Shown here in pieces: positions 26,900 to 35,532 of a stretch of 64,000 bases of DNA. The position numbers and the translations under genes were made by a program. The DNA comes from Xanthomonas sp. CFBP 8443 (lineage in GTDB: Bacteria; Pseudomonadota; Gammaproteobacteria; Xanthomonadales; Xanthomonadaceae): assembly GCF_025666195.1 (NCBI RefSeq), contig NZ_CP102592.1:186001-250000 (forward strand), in the 5' to 3' direction. The first letter of the stretch is position 1. The number at the start of each line of letters is the position of its first letter. Below the pieces are notes generated by a model, which was not told where the DNA came from, did not search any database, and worked only from the letters and a program-made list of their open reading frames with translations.

Positions 26900-29295
26900 G
26901 TACCGGCAACGACGTATCCGGCGAGGCGACCGACCTGCTGGCGCCCAGCGCCGACGGCGAGCGCTACACGCTGTACAGCCCGATCGCACTGCCCAATGCC
27001 GGCGGCTTCCTGTGGAACCGGCGGATGATGATCCAGGCCACCTGCCGCGGCTACGCCACCGCGCAGTTCATGCAGCCGGAGCCGGCCAAGTACGCGCATG
27101 CGCCGAACCTGGAGGCGCGGACCTTCATGCAGCCGGAGCAGCCGTACTACGCGCACCATCCCGGCCGTTTCTTCTACCTCAAGGACGAAGACAGCGGCGC
27201 GGTGTACTCGGTGCCGTACGAGCCGGTGCGGGCGCCGCCACAGGCGTTCCGCTTCTCGGTCGGCAAGCGCGACATCGTCTGGTGCGCGCGCTACGCCGAC
27301 ATCGAGGTGGAGCTGCGCCTGCAGGTACCGGTCGACGACACCGTCGAGCTGTGGCAGTGCCAGGTACGCAACCTGGACGGGCGCGCGCGCCGGATCGCGC
27401 TGTATGCGTATTTCCCGGTCGGCTACATGTCGTGGATGCACCAGAGCGGCGAGTACCGCGCCGACCTGGGCGGCATCGTCTGCCGCAGCGTCACCCCGTA
27501 CCAGAAGGTCGAGGACTATTTCCGCAATAGGGACTTCAAGGACTGCACGTTCCTGCTCCACGAGCAGCCGCCCGATGCCTGGGACGCGCGGCAATCGGCG
27601 TTCGAAGGCGAGGGCGGCCTGCATGCGCCGACGGCGGTGCTGCAGCCGCGGCTTGGCGGAACCGATGCGCGCTACGAGATGCCGACCGCGGCCTTGCAGT
27701 ACTGCCTGACGCTGGAGCCGCAGCAGGAACGCACGCTGCGCTTCCTGTTCGGCCCGGCACGCGACGATGCGGAGATCGGCGCGTTGCGCCAGCGCTATCT
27801 GTCCGCCGCCGGTTTCGCCGCTGCCGCGGACGCGTACAGCGCCTATCTGGATGAAGCCGCCGGCTGCCTGCACATCGCCACGCCCGATCCGTGCCTGGAC
27901 AACCTGGTCAACCACTGGCTGCCGCGGCAGGTGTTCTACCACGGCGACGTCAACCGCCTGACCACCGATCCGCAGACCCGAAATTTCCTGCAGGACCACA
28001 TGGGCATGAGTTTCCTGCGCCCGCGGACCGCGCGCGCGGCGTTGCTGCATGCGCTGTCGCAGCAGGAAGCCAGCGGCGCGATGCCGGACGGCATCCTGCT
28101 GATCGAAGGCGCGGAACTGAAGTACATCAACCAGGTGCCGCACACCGACCATTGCGTGTGGCTGCCGGTGTTCCTGTCGGCCTACCTGGACGAGACCGGC
28201 GATGCGGCGCTGCTGGAGGAGGCCGTGACCGGTGCCGACGGACGCAGCATCAGCGTCGCCGAGCGGCTGGACGCGGCGATGCGCTGGCTGCTCGGGGCGC
28301 GCGATGCGCGCGGGCTGAGCTACATCGCGCAAGGCGACTGGTGCGACCCGATGAACATGGTCGGCTACCGCGGCCGTGGCGTGTCCGGCTGGCTGTCGGT
28401 GGCTACCGCCTACGCGCTGCAGTTGTGGGCGGACATCTGCGACCGGCATGGTCGCGCGGCGCAGGCGGCCGCGTGCCGCGCCGGCGCGGACGCGGTCAAC
28501 GCCGCGGTCAACCGCGAGCTGTGGGACGGCGACTGGTACGCGCGCGGCATCACCGACGACGGCGTGCGCTTCGGCATCAAGGACGACGCGGAGGGCCGCA
28601 TCTACCTCAATCCGCAGAGCTGGGCGCTGCTCGCCGGCACCGCCGACGCTGACCGGCGCGCGCGCCTGCTGCAGGCGGTCGATGCGCAACTGGACACGCC
28701 CTACGGGCCGACGATGCTGGCGCCGCCCTACACCGCGATGCGCGAGGACGTGGGCCGGCTGACCCAGAAGCATCCCGGTTCGGCGGAGAACGGTTCGGTC
28801 TACAACCACGCCGCGGCGTTCTACCTGCATGCGCTGTACGCGATCGGCGATGCGGATCGCGCCTGGCGCGTGCTGCGCGCGATGATCCCCGGGCCGGACC
28901 TGGCCGACTACCTGCAGCGCGGCCAGCTGCCGGTGTTCGTGCCCAACTACTACCGCGGCGCCTGGCGCGAACTGCCGCGCACCGCCGGCCGTTCTAGTCA
29001 GCTGTTCAATACCGGCACCGCAGCGTGGTTGTACCGCTGTCTGATCGAAGGATTGTTCGGGCTGAAGGGCGAAGGCGAGGCGCTGGGCGTGCGGCCGCAA
29101 TTGCCGTCGCACTGGACGCAGGCCACCGTGCAGCGCCGTTTCCGCGGCGCGTCGTTCGAGGTGCGCATGCAGCGGGTTGCCGGATGCGTTGCGCAGCGGG
29201 TCAGCGTCGATGGGCAGGCGTTGGAGCTGCCGCGGATCGAGGGCATCGAGCCGGGGCGCCGCTATCGGGTCGAGGTGGTGTTGCCGGAGGGGTGA
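26896..29295 (+). CDS. GH94 phosphorylase, probable cellobionic acid phosphorylase
   Basis: 799 residues, cytoplasmic, no signal peptide. GH94 features include the N-terminal beta-sandwich ([19 protein letters not shown]), an (alpha/alpha)6 barrel with [17 protein letters not shown], and the active-site loop [17 protein letters not shown] around residues 479-495, where the Asp of DWCD corresponds to the general acid of the family's DWND loop. Size and the DWCDPMN loop fit the cellobionic acid phosphorylase group described from Xanthomonas. Reaction: cellobionate + Pi to alpha-glucose-1-phosphate + gluconate. The ATG is fixed by a 4-base overlap with the transporter. Neighbouring gluconokinase supports the assignment, though substrate specificity cannot be read with certainty. 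Confidence 0.85.
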   Translation: MSTGNDVSGEATDLLAPSADGERYTLYSPIALPNAGGFLWNRRMMIQATCRGYATAQFMQPEPAKYAHAPNLEARTFMQPEQPYYAHHPGRFFYLKDEDSGAVYSVPYEPVRAPPQAFRFSVGKRDIVWCARYADIEVELRLQVPVDDTVELWQCQVRNLDGRARRIALYAYFPVGYMSWMHQSGEYRADLGGIVCRSVTPYQKVEDYFRNRDFKDCTFLLHEQPPDAWDARQSAFEGEGGLHAPTAVLQPRLGGTDARYEMPTAALQYCLTLEPQQERTLRFLFGPARDDAEIGALRQRYLSAAGFAAAADAYSAYLDEAAGCLHIATPDPCLDNLVNHWLPRQVFYHGDVNRLTTDPQTRNFLQDHMGMSFLRPRTARAALLHALSQQEASGAMPDGILLIEGAELKYINQVPHTDHCVWLPVFLSAYLDETGDAALLEEAVTGADGRSISVAERLDAAMRWLLGARDARGLSYIAQGDWCDPMNMVGYRGRGVSGWLSVATAYALQLWADICDRHGRAAQAAACRAGADAVNAAVNRELWDGDWYARGITDDGVRFGIKDDAEGRIYLNPQSWALLAGTADADRRARLLQAVDAQLDTPYGPTMLAPPYTAMREDVGRLTQKHPGSAENGSVYNHAAAFYLHALYAIGDADRAWRVLRAMIPGPDLADYLQRGQLPVFVPNYYRGAWRELPRTAGRSSQLFNTGTAAWLYRCLIEGLFGLKGEGEALGVRPQLPSHWTQATVQRRFRGASFEVRMQRVAGCVAQRVSVDGQALELPRIEGIEPGRRYRVEVVLPEG

Positions 29296-29330
29296 GGGCG
29301 GCTCGAGCGATCGGGCTGCGGATGGTGTCT

Positions 29331-29407
29331 GTCGCGGCTGAAGCCGCTCCTACAGGAGCGCGCATGCGGCCGGCCGGGTGCACTGTAGGAGCGGCTTCAG
29401 CCGCGAG
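29331..29407. repeat. REP doublet (inverted pair)
   Basis: gtcgcggctgaagccgctcc at 29331 and, in the opposite orientation, tgtaggagcggcttcagccg at 29384-29403, separated by ~30 bases. It lies between the convergent GH94 and AAA+ genes, where it could also act as a transcription barrier. Confidence 0.85.
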
Positions 29408-29418
29408 AGTAGTCCCTG

Positions 29419-31845
29419 CTACGCGCGCACCGCATCCGCGGTTTCGATCAGGTCGTCCCATTGCAGCCTGGTGTTCGCCGCGTCGTCGCTTTCCAGCAGG
29501 GCGCGGCGCGCGGCGCGGCGCAGGGCGCGGCTGATCCAGGTCTGCAGGTCGCGACCGGAACGGCCTGCGCTGCGTTCGGCCAGCCAGTCGGCGGCCTCTG
29601 CGGCGTCGAACGCCAGCGGCTTGCCATGCAGCAGGCGCGCGACGATCGCGCAGCGCGCGGCGCGGTCGGGCAGGCCGATCTCGATCTGCCGGTCCAGCCG
29701 CGACAGCAAGGCCGGGTCGATCGCGGCGGCATGGTTGCTGGCGGCCAGCAGGAACACCTGCCCGGCCTGGCTGGCCACGCCGTCCAGCTCCTGCAGCAGT
29801 TGGCCGACGATCTCGCGGGTCAGCGCGTCGTCGCCATCGGCGCCGCGCGCCGGGGCGACGATGTCGATCTCGTCGACGAACACGATGCACGGCGCCTGCG
29901 CGCGGGCGCGTTCGAACGCGGCCTGCACGCGCTGGCCCGACTGGCCCAGGTAGGCGGCCTTGAGGTCGGCGCCGGTCAGCGCGATGAACGCCAGGCCCGA
30001 CTGGCTGGCCAGGATCCGCGCGAGCTGGGTCTTGCCGGTGCCGGGCGGGCCGTACATCAGGATCCCGCGCGGCACCGGCACGCCCAGCGTGGCCAGCGTC
30101 TCGGCGTTGCGCAGTTCCTTGCCCAGGCCGACGAATTCCTCGATCACCGGCGCCGGCAGCACGATGTCGTTCCAGTCCAGCGGCGCCACGCGGGTCGAGC
30201 CCTTGCCGCGCAGCAGGCGCAGTTGCGCCAGCAGCGCGTCGCTGTCGAGTTCGCCGTCCAGGCACTCGGCCGCCACCCGCGCCACCAAGGTGTGCAGGTC
30301 GCGCCCGGACAGGCCGCTGCTGTCGGCGACCACGCGCGGGTCCAGCGCCAGCGCGAAGCCGGCGCGCTCCAGTTCGCCGCCGAGGATGCGCGCGCGCGCC
30401 GCCGCGTCGGGCAGGCCGATGCCGATGCTGGCGGTGAAGCGCGACATCACCGCGTCGTCGAGCAGGTCGGGCCGATTGGTGGCGCCGATCACCAGCACCT
30501 GGCCGCGCGCTTCGTGGAAACCGTCCCATTCGGCCAGGAAGGTCTGTACCAGTTCGGCGCCGAAGCTGTCGCTGTCCACGCCGCCACGGCGCGCGAACAC
30601 GCTCTCGCATTCGTCGATGAACAGGATCGCCGGCGCCTTGGCACGGCAGCGCTGCCAGATCGCCTGCACCTTGGGCCCGGTGTGGCCGACGTGCGCGGCC
30701 TTCAGGTCGGCCACGCCCAGCGCCTCGAAATGGCAGCCGGCATGGCGCGCCAGCTTGCGCGCGATCAGGGTCTTGCCGGTGCCCGGCGGCCCGTGCAGCA
30801 GCATGCCCTTCGGTGCCGGCGTGCGCCCGGACACGAACAGGTCCACCAGCTTCAGGATCTGGTCCAGGGTGCTGTCGGGCAGGGCCACGTCGGCCCAGTG
30901 GCGGTGGATGGCATCCATGCTCTGCAGCCGCTGCTGCAACACGCGCTGTTGGCTGCGCGCCTCCATCCAGGCCTCCACGTGGCGGTGCAGTTCGGCGATC
31001 GGCTGCGCCTCGGCCGCCGCGTTGGCCGCCACCGCCAGCGCCAGCTCGCGTAGTTGCGCCTGTTCGCTTGCCTCGAACTCGGCGGCGATCGGGATCAGCG
31101 CGGCGTCATGGGCGTCGTCGGGCAGCACCAGCAGCGCCTGCACGCGCGGCTCCGGTTCGGCGCCGTCGTGCAGCGCCAGCATGCGCGCGCCGGACAGGTC
31201 GCCGTGCGCCGCGGCGATCCGCAAGCGGCCCTGCAGTTCGCGTAGCGGCCAGGGCGCGCGGGTGACGCGGTACGGATGGGCCGGGTCGTGGCGGTCGTCG
31301 TCGGCGAACTGCACCAGTGCCAGCGGCCGCCGCGCGAAACCGGCCAGCAGCGCGCGTTCGTCGTGGCTGACGTGCCGGGCCAGCAGGTGCGCGCCGCCGA
31401 TCACCAGCAGCGCATACAGCAGCAGCGACGGCAGCGCGCGCTGCACCAAGTGCAGGGTGCCGTGTTGCACGCCGAGCAGGCGCCACCAGTCCAGGTAGCC
31501 GTGCGCGTCGCCGAACCAGTGCGCGCTCATCCACGGCAGCGCCAGCAGCAGGAACACCAGCAGCGCCAGCCGCCAGCGCCAGTCCGGCAGCAGCGGGCGC
31601 AGCAGCAGCGCCGGCCACCACGCGCGGCGGCGCGCACGGCGCAGCACCGCGGTCGCCGCCTGCGCCGCTTGCGCGACGAAGTCGCGGCGGATCGCGGCCA
31701 CGGCCTGTTCCACCGCCGGCAGGTGCCGCTCCACCTCGGTCTCGGCCGCGGCCTGGCGCACCTGCGCCTGATCCAGCTGGGTCTGCAGCCGCAGCCGTTG
31801 CTGCTGCAGATAGCTCGCCCGCGACGCGATCGGGACGGACGACAT
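29419..31845 (-). CDS. Membrane-anchored tandem AAA+ ATPase (Cdc48-like domain pair), 808 aa
   Basis: Residues 1-60 form a coiled coil, followed by two hydrophobic segments (about 76-108 and 138-155) that anchor the protein in the inner membrane. Two AAA modules follow. The first has Walker A GPPGTGKT at 352-359, Walker B ILFIDE near 407-412 and sensor GATNRPDLLDD. The second has Walker A at 599-606, Walker B CIVFVDEID near 653-661 and ASNHAAAIDPALLSR. Both domains keep Walker residues, so both are probably active. The pairing resembles p97/Cdc48 but with a membrane anchor in place of the N domain. Likely a protein unfoldase or remodelling machine. Convergent with the GH94 gene. Confidence 0.85.
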   Translation of the reverse strand: MSSVPIASRASYLQQQRLRLQTQLDQAQVRQAAAETEVERHLPAVEQAVAAIRRDFVAQAAQAATAVLRRARRRAWWPALLLRPLLPDWRWRLALLVFLLLALPWMSAHWFGDAHGYLDWWRLLGVQHGTLHLVQRALPSLLLYALLVIGGAHLLARHVSHDERALLAGFARRPLALVQFADDDRHDPAHPYRVTRAPWPLRELQGRLRIAAAHGDLSGARMLALHDGAEPEPRVQALLVLPDDAHDAALIPIAAEFEASEQAQLRELALAVAANAAAEAQPIAELHRHVEAWMEARSQQRVLQQRLQSMDAIHRHWADVALPDSTLDQILKLVDLFVSGRTPAPKGMLLHGPPGTGKTLIARKLARHAGCHFEALGVADLKAAHVGHTGPKVQAIWQRCRAKAPAILFIDECESVFARRGGVDSDSFGAELVQTFLAEWDGFHEARGQVLVIGATNRPDLLDDAVMSRFTASIGIGLPDAAARARILGGELERAGFALALDPRVVADSSGLSGRDLHTLVARVAAECLDGELDSDALLAQLRLLRGKGSTRVAPLDWNDIVLPAPVIEEFVGLGKELRNAETLATLGVPVPRGILMYGPPGTGKTQLARILASQSGLAFIALTGADLKAAYLGQSGQRVQAAFERARAQAPCIVFVDEIDIVAPARGADGDDALTREIVGQLLQELDGVASQAGQVFLLAASNHAAAIDPALLSRLDRQIEIGLPDRAARCAIVARLLHGKPLAFDAAEAADWLAERSAGRSGRDLQTWISRALRRAARRALLESDDAANTRLQWDDLIETADAVRA

Positions 31846-31924
31846 CAGCGTGGGCGGGCGTGGGCGTTCACGGCACGGATCTTAGCCTGCCGCACGCGCG
31901 GCACTGCCGGCACCCGGCGCATAG

Positions 31925-31960
31925 CCCCTCTCCCATCGGGAGAGGGGTTGGGGTGAGGGG
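31925..31960. repeat. Dispersed palindromic repeat (cccctctcccatcgggagag type)
   Basis: A perfect 10-bp stem, CCCCTCTCCC / GGGAGAGGGG, with a 3-base loop, followed by ttggggtgagggg. This is a widely dispersed intergenic repeat in Gammaproteobacteria. It lies between the GGDEF gene and the AAA+ gene, both on the minus strand. No T-run follows, so it is not a classic terminator. Confidence 0.7.
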
Positions 31961-32003
31961 ACGGCGCCCGCGATCCACGGCGCCGCACCACGTCCGGACG
32001 CGC

Positions 32004-33905
32004 TCACGCGCGCCGCGAGGCCGGTGCGGCGAACGCGCGCGTCCACAGCAGCGGATCGCTGCCATCGAGCAGCACCCAGCCCTGCGCGCGCGCCTGCAAC
32101 GGATCCTCCAGCACCTGCTGCGGCGTGACCGCCACGTCGCCCGGCGTGCCCCACAGTCCGGCCCAGGCGTTGCCGCCGGCGTGCCCGGCCGCCTGCACCG
32201 CGCATTCGGCCAGTGCTACGGTGTCCTGCAGGCGCGCATCGGGCCGGCGGAACAGCGGGAACGGCGCGGCGCCGACCGACACCGTCAACGGCAGCAGTTC
32301 GCCCTGGCCGGCCTCCACGCGCAGGCGTTCGACCGCTCCGCGCAGGTGCGCGGCCAGCGCGAACGCGGCGGCCGCGGAGGTGTCCGCGCGCACCACCAGG
32401 AACTCCTCGCTGCCCCAGCGTGCGATCAGGTCGCCAGCGTCGCAGCTCGCGCGCAGGCAGTCGGCCAGCGCCAGCAGCGCGCGGTCGCCGGCGGCATGGC
32501 CGTAGCGCGCGTTCAAGGCCTTGAAGCCGTCCACGTCGACCAGCAGCAGCGCGCAGCGGCTGTCGTCGCGCTTGTCGTGCGTCGGCGTGGCGAACAGCGC
32601 CTGCATCCTGCGTTCGGCTTCCGGCCGGTTCAGCAGCCCGGTCAGCGGATCGAGCAGGCTCCGGTCGGCGGCCCGGCGCTGGCGGCGGCGGTACACGATC
32701 ACCAGCGTGGCGCCGAGCAGCAGCACCAGCGCCAGGCCGATCGCGATGCGGCCGGCGCTGTCGGCGCGCGCCTTGCCCGCCGCGGCGGCCGGCGGCAGCG
32801 TGCGCGCCGCGTCGGCCTGCAGCTTGGCCAGCGAGGCGAGGGTTTCGGCGCGGGCCTTGTCGCGATCCATCGCGCGCGCCTGTTGCGCGTAGTGCGCCGC
32901 GGCGTCGGCATGGCCCAGTGCGGCGTGGATCTCGCTGATCAGGTCCAGCCCGTTGCGGATCTCCGCCGTGAAGCGGCTGCGCTCGGACAGCGCTTGCGCC
33001 TGCTCCGCATAGGCCAGCGCGTCCGCGGCCCGGCCCTGGTCCAGGCGCAGCCGCGCCAGGCGTTGCAGCGTGACGGTGGCGCCTTGCGGGTCGCCGTTCG
33101 TCTGCTGCCACTGAAATGTCTTCTGCAGGATCGGCTCGGCGCGCTCGGTATGCCCGCCGGCGCGCTGGATCTCGCCGCGATGGCTGGCGATGCGATACAG
33201 GAACACGTCCTGGTTGCCCAACTTGGCCGCCACCCCGGTGGCACGATCGAAGGCGGCATCGGCCTCGTCATAGCGCTTGAGCATCAGCAGCGCGTAGCCG
33301 TAGTTGTAGTACAGCATCATGTCGCCCGGCGTCGGCGGCCGTTGCACCTGTTCGGTCAGGACGATGGCCTGGCGGAAGTAGCGCAGCGCGCCTTCCGAAT
33401 CGTCCAGTGCGTCGCCGCGCATCAGCGCGATTCCGGCCAGCGCGCCGATCTGCGCGTTGGTGTCGCCGGTGCGCTGCGCATCGGCCTGGATCTGCTCCAG
33501 CAGCTCCATCGCACGCGTCAGCTGGCCGTTCTGCTGCAGCAGCGCCGCCGCCTGCAGGCGGCCGCCTGCATGGACGATCGGCGGCAGTCCCGGCGTCTGC
33601 AGCAATGCGAGCAGGCGTTCGGTCGTCGCCGCCGCCTGCGTGCTGTTGCCCAGCACCTGCTGGGCGGTGGCCAGGCACGCGGTCGCCCGCACCTGGGTCG
33701 GCACCGGCAGGCCAGGCTTGGCCAGCAGGTCCCTGGCGATGTCCAGCGAGGCGCTGGGCTGCTGCGAGATGCTGGCGTGGCAGCGGCGCAGCAGTGGCTC
33801 GTACGGATCGTTGCCGGGAACGGTCTGCGCCAGTGCCTGGCCCGCCAGCAGGCCTGCGACCACGAACACGGCCCGGCCTGGGCCGGTGAGGAAGTGAAGC
33901 GTCAT
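32004..33905 (-). CDS. TPR-containing GGDEF protein with degenerate GSEEF signature, 633 aa
   Basis: ATG at 33905 opens a signal-anchor (TLHFLTGPGRAVFVVAGLLA). A ~350-residue periplasmic region of TPR-like helices follows (e.g. YYNYGYALLMLKRYDEADAAF). One membrane segment (IAIGLALVLLLGATLVIVY) precedes the GGDEF domain (SLLDPLTGLLNRPEAERRM, LLVDVDGFKALNARYGHAAG). The signature reads RWGSEEFLVV, with Ser in place of the second Gly of GG(D/E)EF. This position contacts substrate, so cyclase activity is uncertain; it could be a c-di-GMP synthase with altered kinetics or a receptor. A longer frame upstream to 33989 lacks support. Confidence 0.85.
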   Translation of the reverse strand: MTLHFLTGPGRAVFVVAGLLAGQALAQTVPGNDPYEPLLRRCHASISQQPSASLDIARDLLAKPGLPVPTQVRATACLATAQQVLGNSTQAAATTERLLALLQTPGLPPIVHAGGRLQAAALLQQNGQLTRAMELLEQIQADAQRTGDTNAQIGALAGIALMRGDALDDSEGALRYFRQAIVLTEQVQRPPTPGDMMLYYNYGYALLMLKRYDEADAAFDRATGVAAKLGNQDVFLYRIASHRGEIQRAGGHTERAEPILQKTFQWQQTNGDPQGATVTLQRLARLRLDQGRAADALAYAEQAQALSERSRFTAEIRNGLDLISEIHAALGHADAAAHYAQQARAMDRDKARAETLASLAKLQADAARTLPPAAAAGKARADSAGRIAIGLALVLLLGATLVIVYRRRQRRAADRSLLDPLTGLLNRPEAERRMQALFATPTHDKRDDSRCALLLVDVDGFKALNARYGHAAGDRALLALADCLRASCDAGDLIARWGSEEFLVVRADTSAAAAFALAAHLRGAVERLRVEAGQGELLPLTVSVGAAPFPLFRRPDARLQDTVALAECAVQAAGHAGGNAWAGLWGTPGDVAVTPQQVLEDPLQARAQGWVLLDGSDPLLWTRAFAAPASRRA

Positions 33906-34071
33906 CGTTTTGCAATCCAGGCGCGTCGAGCGGTGGCATCGGCCCGTGCAGCATGCGCGGCAACCTGCAGGTCCGGTGCCGTGTCGCATCCAGCGGGAAG
34001 ACGGAGGTGGCTAATATAGCCGCAGTCCGCGCCCGCCTGTCGGCGGCGCACTCCTTCCACAGGCCCCGCGC

Positions 34072-35478
34072 ATGCCCGACCTGCCCACCCCCCAGCGCTC
34101 CAGCGATCGGCCCGACGCCGCGGGGCCGCTGGCGTGCTTGCGGCGCTGGTGGCGCGCGATCCCGCTGGCCGATCGCGTCGATCGGCGCAATGCGGCGTTG
34201 CTGCAATTGGTTCTGGTGTTCGTGGGCCTGTATCAGCTGGCGGCGATGCCGGTGGCATGGTGGCGGGCCGGCACGGCCATCGATCCGGTCGCGGTGTGGT
34301 TGGCGGGGCTCAACGCGTTGGCGATGGGAGTGTGCTTCGCGTTGCTGCGGCGTGGCGCGTTCCTGTGGGCGGCGCGGTTGTTCGTGGTGGTGAGCATGGC
34401 GCTGTTGACCGTGGGCTATGCGCGCTGGGGGCTGGAGGCACAGCTGCGCAGCCAGCTCGGGCAGCTGCTGCCGGTGCTGGTCGGCGGGCTGCTGCTGAGC
34501 CGGCGCGCGCTGTGGGGCGCAGTGGCGTGGCTGGCGCTGGTGGTCGCGCTGGGCGCGTGGCGCGATGCGGCGCGCCTGTTCTTCCTGCCGGCGATGTGGC
34601 CGCGAATACTGGAAGTCGCCCTCGGCAGCCTGGTCGGCTTCGTGATCGTCGCCCTGGTGCTGGACCAGTCGGTGGCGGCCCTGCGCGAGAGCCTGGCGCT
34701 GGCGCGCAAGCGCGGCAACGAGTTGGCCCGCTCGCGCGACCGGCTGCAGCTGGAGATGCAGGAAAAGGAGCGCTCGCGCGATCAGCTGGTGCACGCGCAG
34801 AAGATGGAGAGCGTCGGCCGCCTGGCCAGCGGCGTGGCGCACGATTTCAATCACCTGCTGAGCCTGATCATGGGCTATGCCGCGCGCGGGCGGCGCAGCG
34901 ACGATCCGGAGCAGCTCAAGGCCGCCTTGCAGGGCGCCGACGCGGCGGCGCGGCGCGCGGCCGCGGTGACCCGCAAGCTGCTGGATTTCAGCCGCCAGGA
35001 AGCCACCCGACTGGAAGTGTTCGAACCGGCCGAGACCATCGCCGGGATGCGCCCGATGCTCGACCAGCTGTTCGGCCCGGACGTGCAGGTGCGCCTGCAG
35101 CTGCACGAAGCACCATGCCCGGTGCGCTTCGACCGCGCGCAGCTGGAACTGATCGTGCTCAATCTCGCCGCCAACGCGCAGCAGGCGATGCCCGAGGGCG
35201 GGCAGTTCGAACTGGCGCTGGCGCCGCAGCCCGGCGCGATGCTGGAGATCGTCGCCCGCGACAACGGCCACGGCATGAGCGAGGACGTGCGCACGCGCTG
35301 CCTGGAGCCGTTCTTCACCACCAAGCCCAGCGGCCAGGGCACCGGGCTGGGGCTGGCGGTCAGCGCCAACCTGATCGCCGCCGCCGGCGGCGCGCTGCTG
35401 GTCGAGAGCGCGCCCGGGCGGGGCAGCGTGTTCCGCCTGCGGCTGCCGCTGCACGCAGGCGCCGCGGCGGCCACGTGA
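34072..35478 (+). CDS. Membrane sensor histidine kinase, 468 aa
   Basis: Residues 40-200 hold about five to six membrane segments with no large periplasmic loop, followed by a coiled coil (residues ~203-240). The kinase core begins at HAQKMESVGRLASGVAHDFN, with phospho-acceptor His257. The N-box (IVLNLAANAQQAMPEGG) and G-boxes (DNGHGM; GTGLGLAV) are intact. The HDFN-type H-box places it in the NtrB/HPK4-like group. It has no attached receiver. It lies 54 bases upstream of the large hybrid kinase, possibly in the same transcript. Its partner regulator is unknown. Confidence 0.88.
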   Translation: MPDLPTPQRSSDRPDAAGPLACLRRWWRAIPLADRVDRRNAALLQLVLVFVGLYQLAAMPVAWWRAGTAIDPVAVWLAGLNALAMGVCFALLRRGAFLWAARLFVVVSMALLTVGYARWGLEAQLRSQLGQLLPVLVGGLLLSRRALWGAVAWLALVVALGAWRDAARLFFLPAMWPRILEVALGSLVGFVIVALVLDQSVAALRESLALARKRGNELARSRDRLQLEMQEKERSRDQLVHAQKMESVGRLASGVAHDFNHLLSLIMGYAARGRRSDDPEQLKAALQGADAAARRAAAVTRKLLDFSRQEATRLEVFEPAETIAGMRPMLDQLFGPDVQVRLQLHEAPCPVRFDRAQLELIVLNLAANAQQAMPEGGQFELALAPQPGAMLEIVARDNGHGMSEDVRTRCLEPFFTTKPSGQGTGLGLAVSANLIAAAGGALLVESAPGRGSVFRLRLPLHAGAAAAT

Positions 35479-35532
35479 ACGGCAGCGGCGGGCACGCCCT
35501 AGACTGCAGCGATCGCCGCGGAGGCCTCGCCC

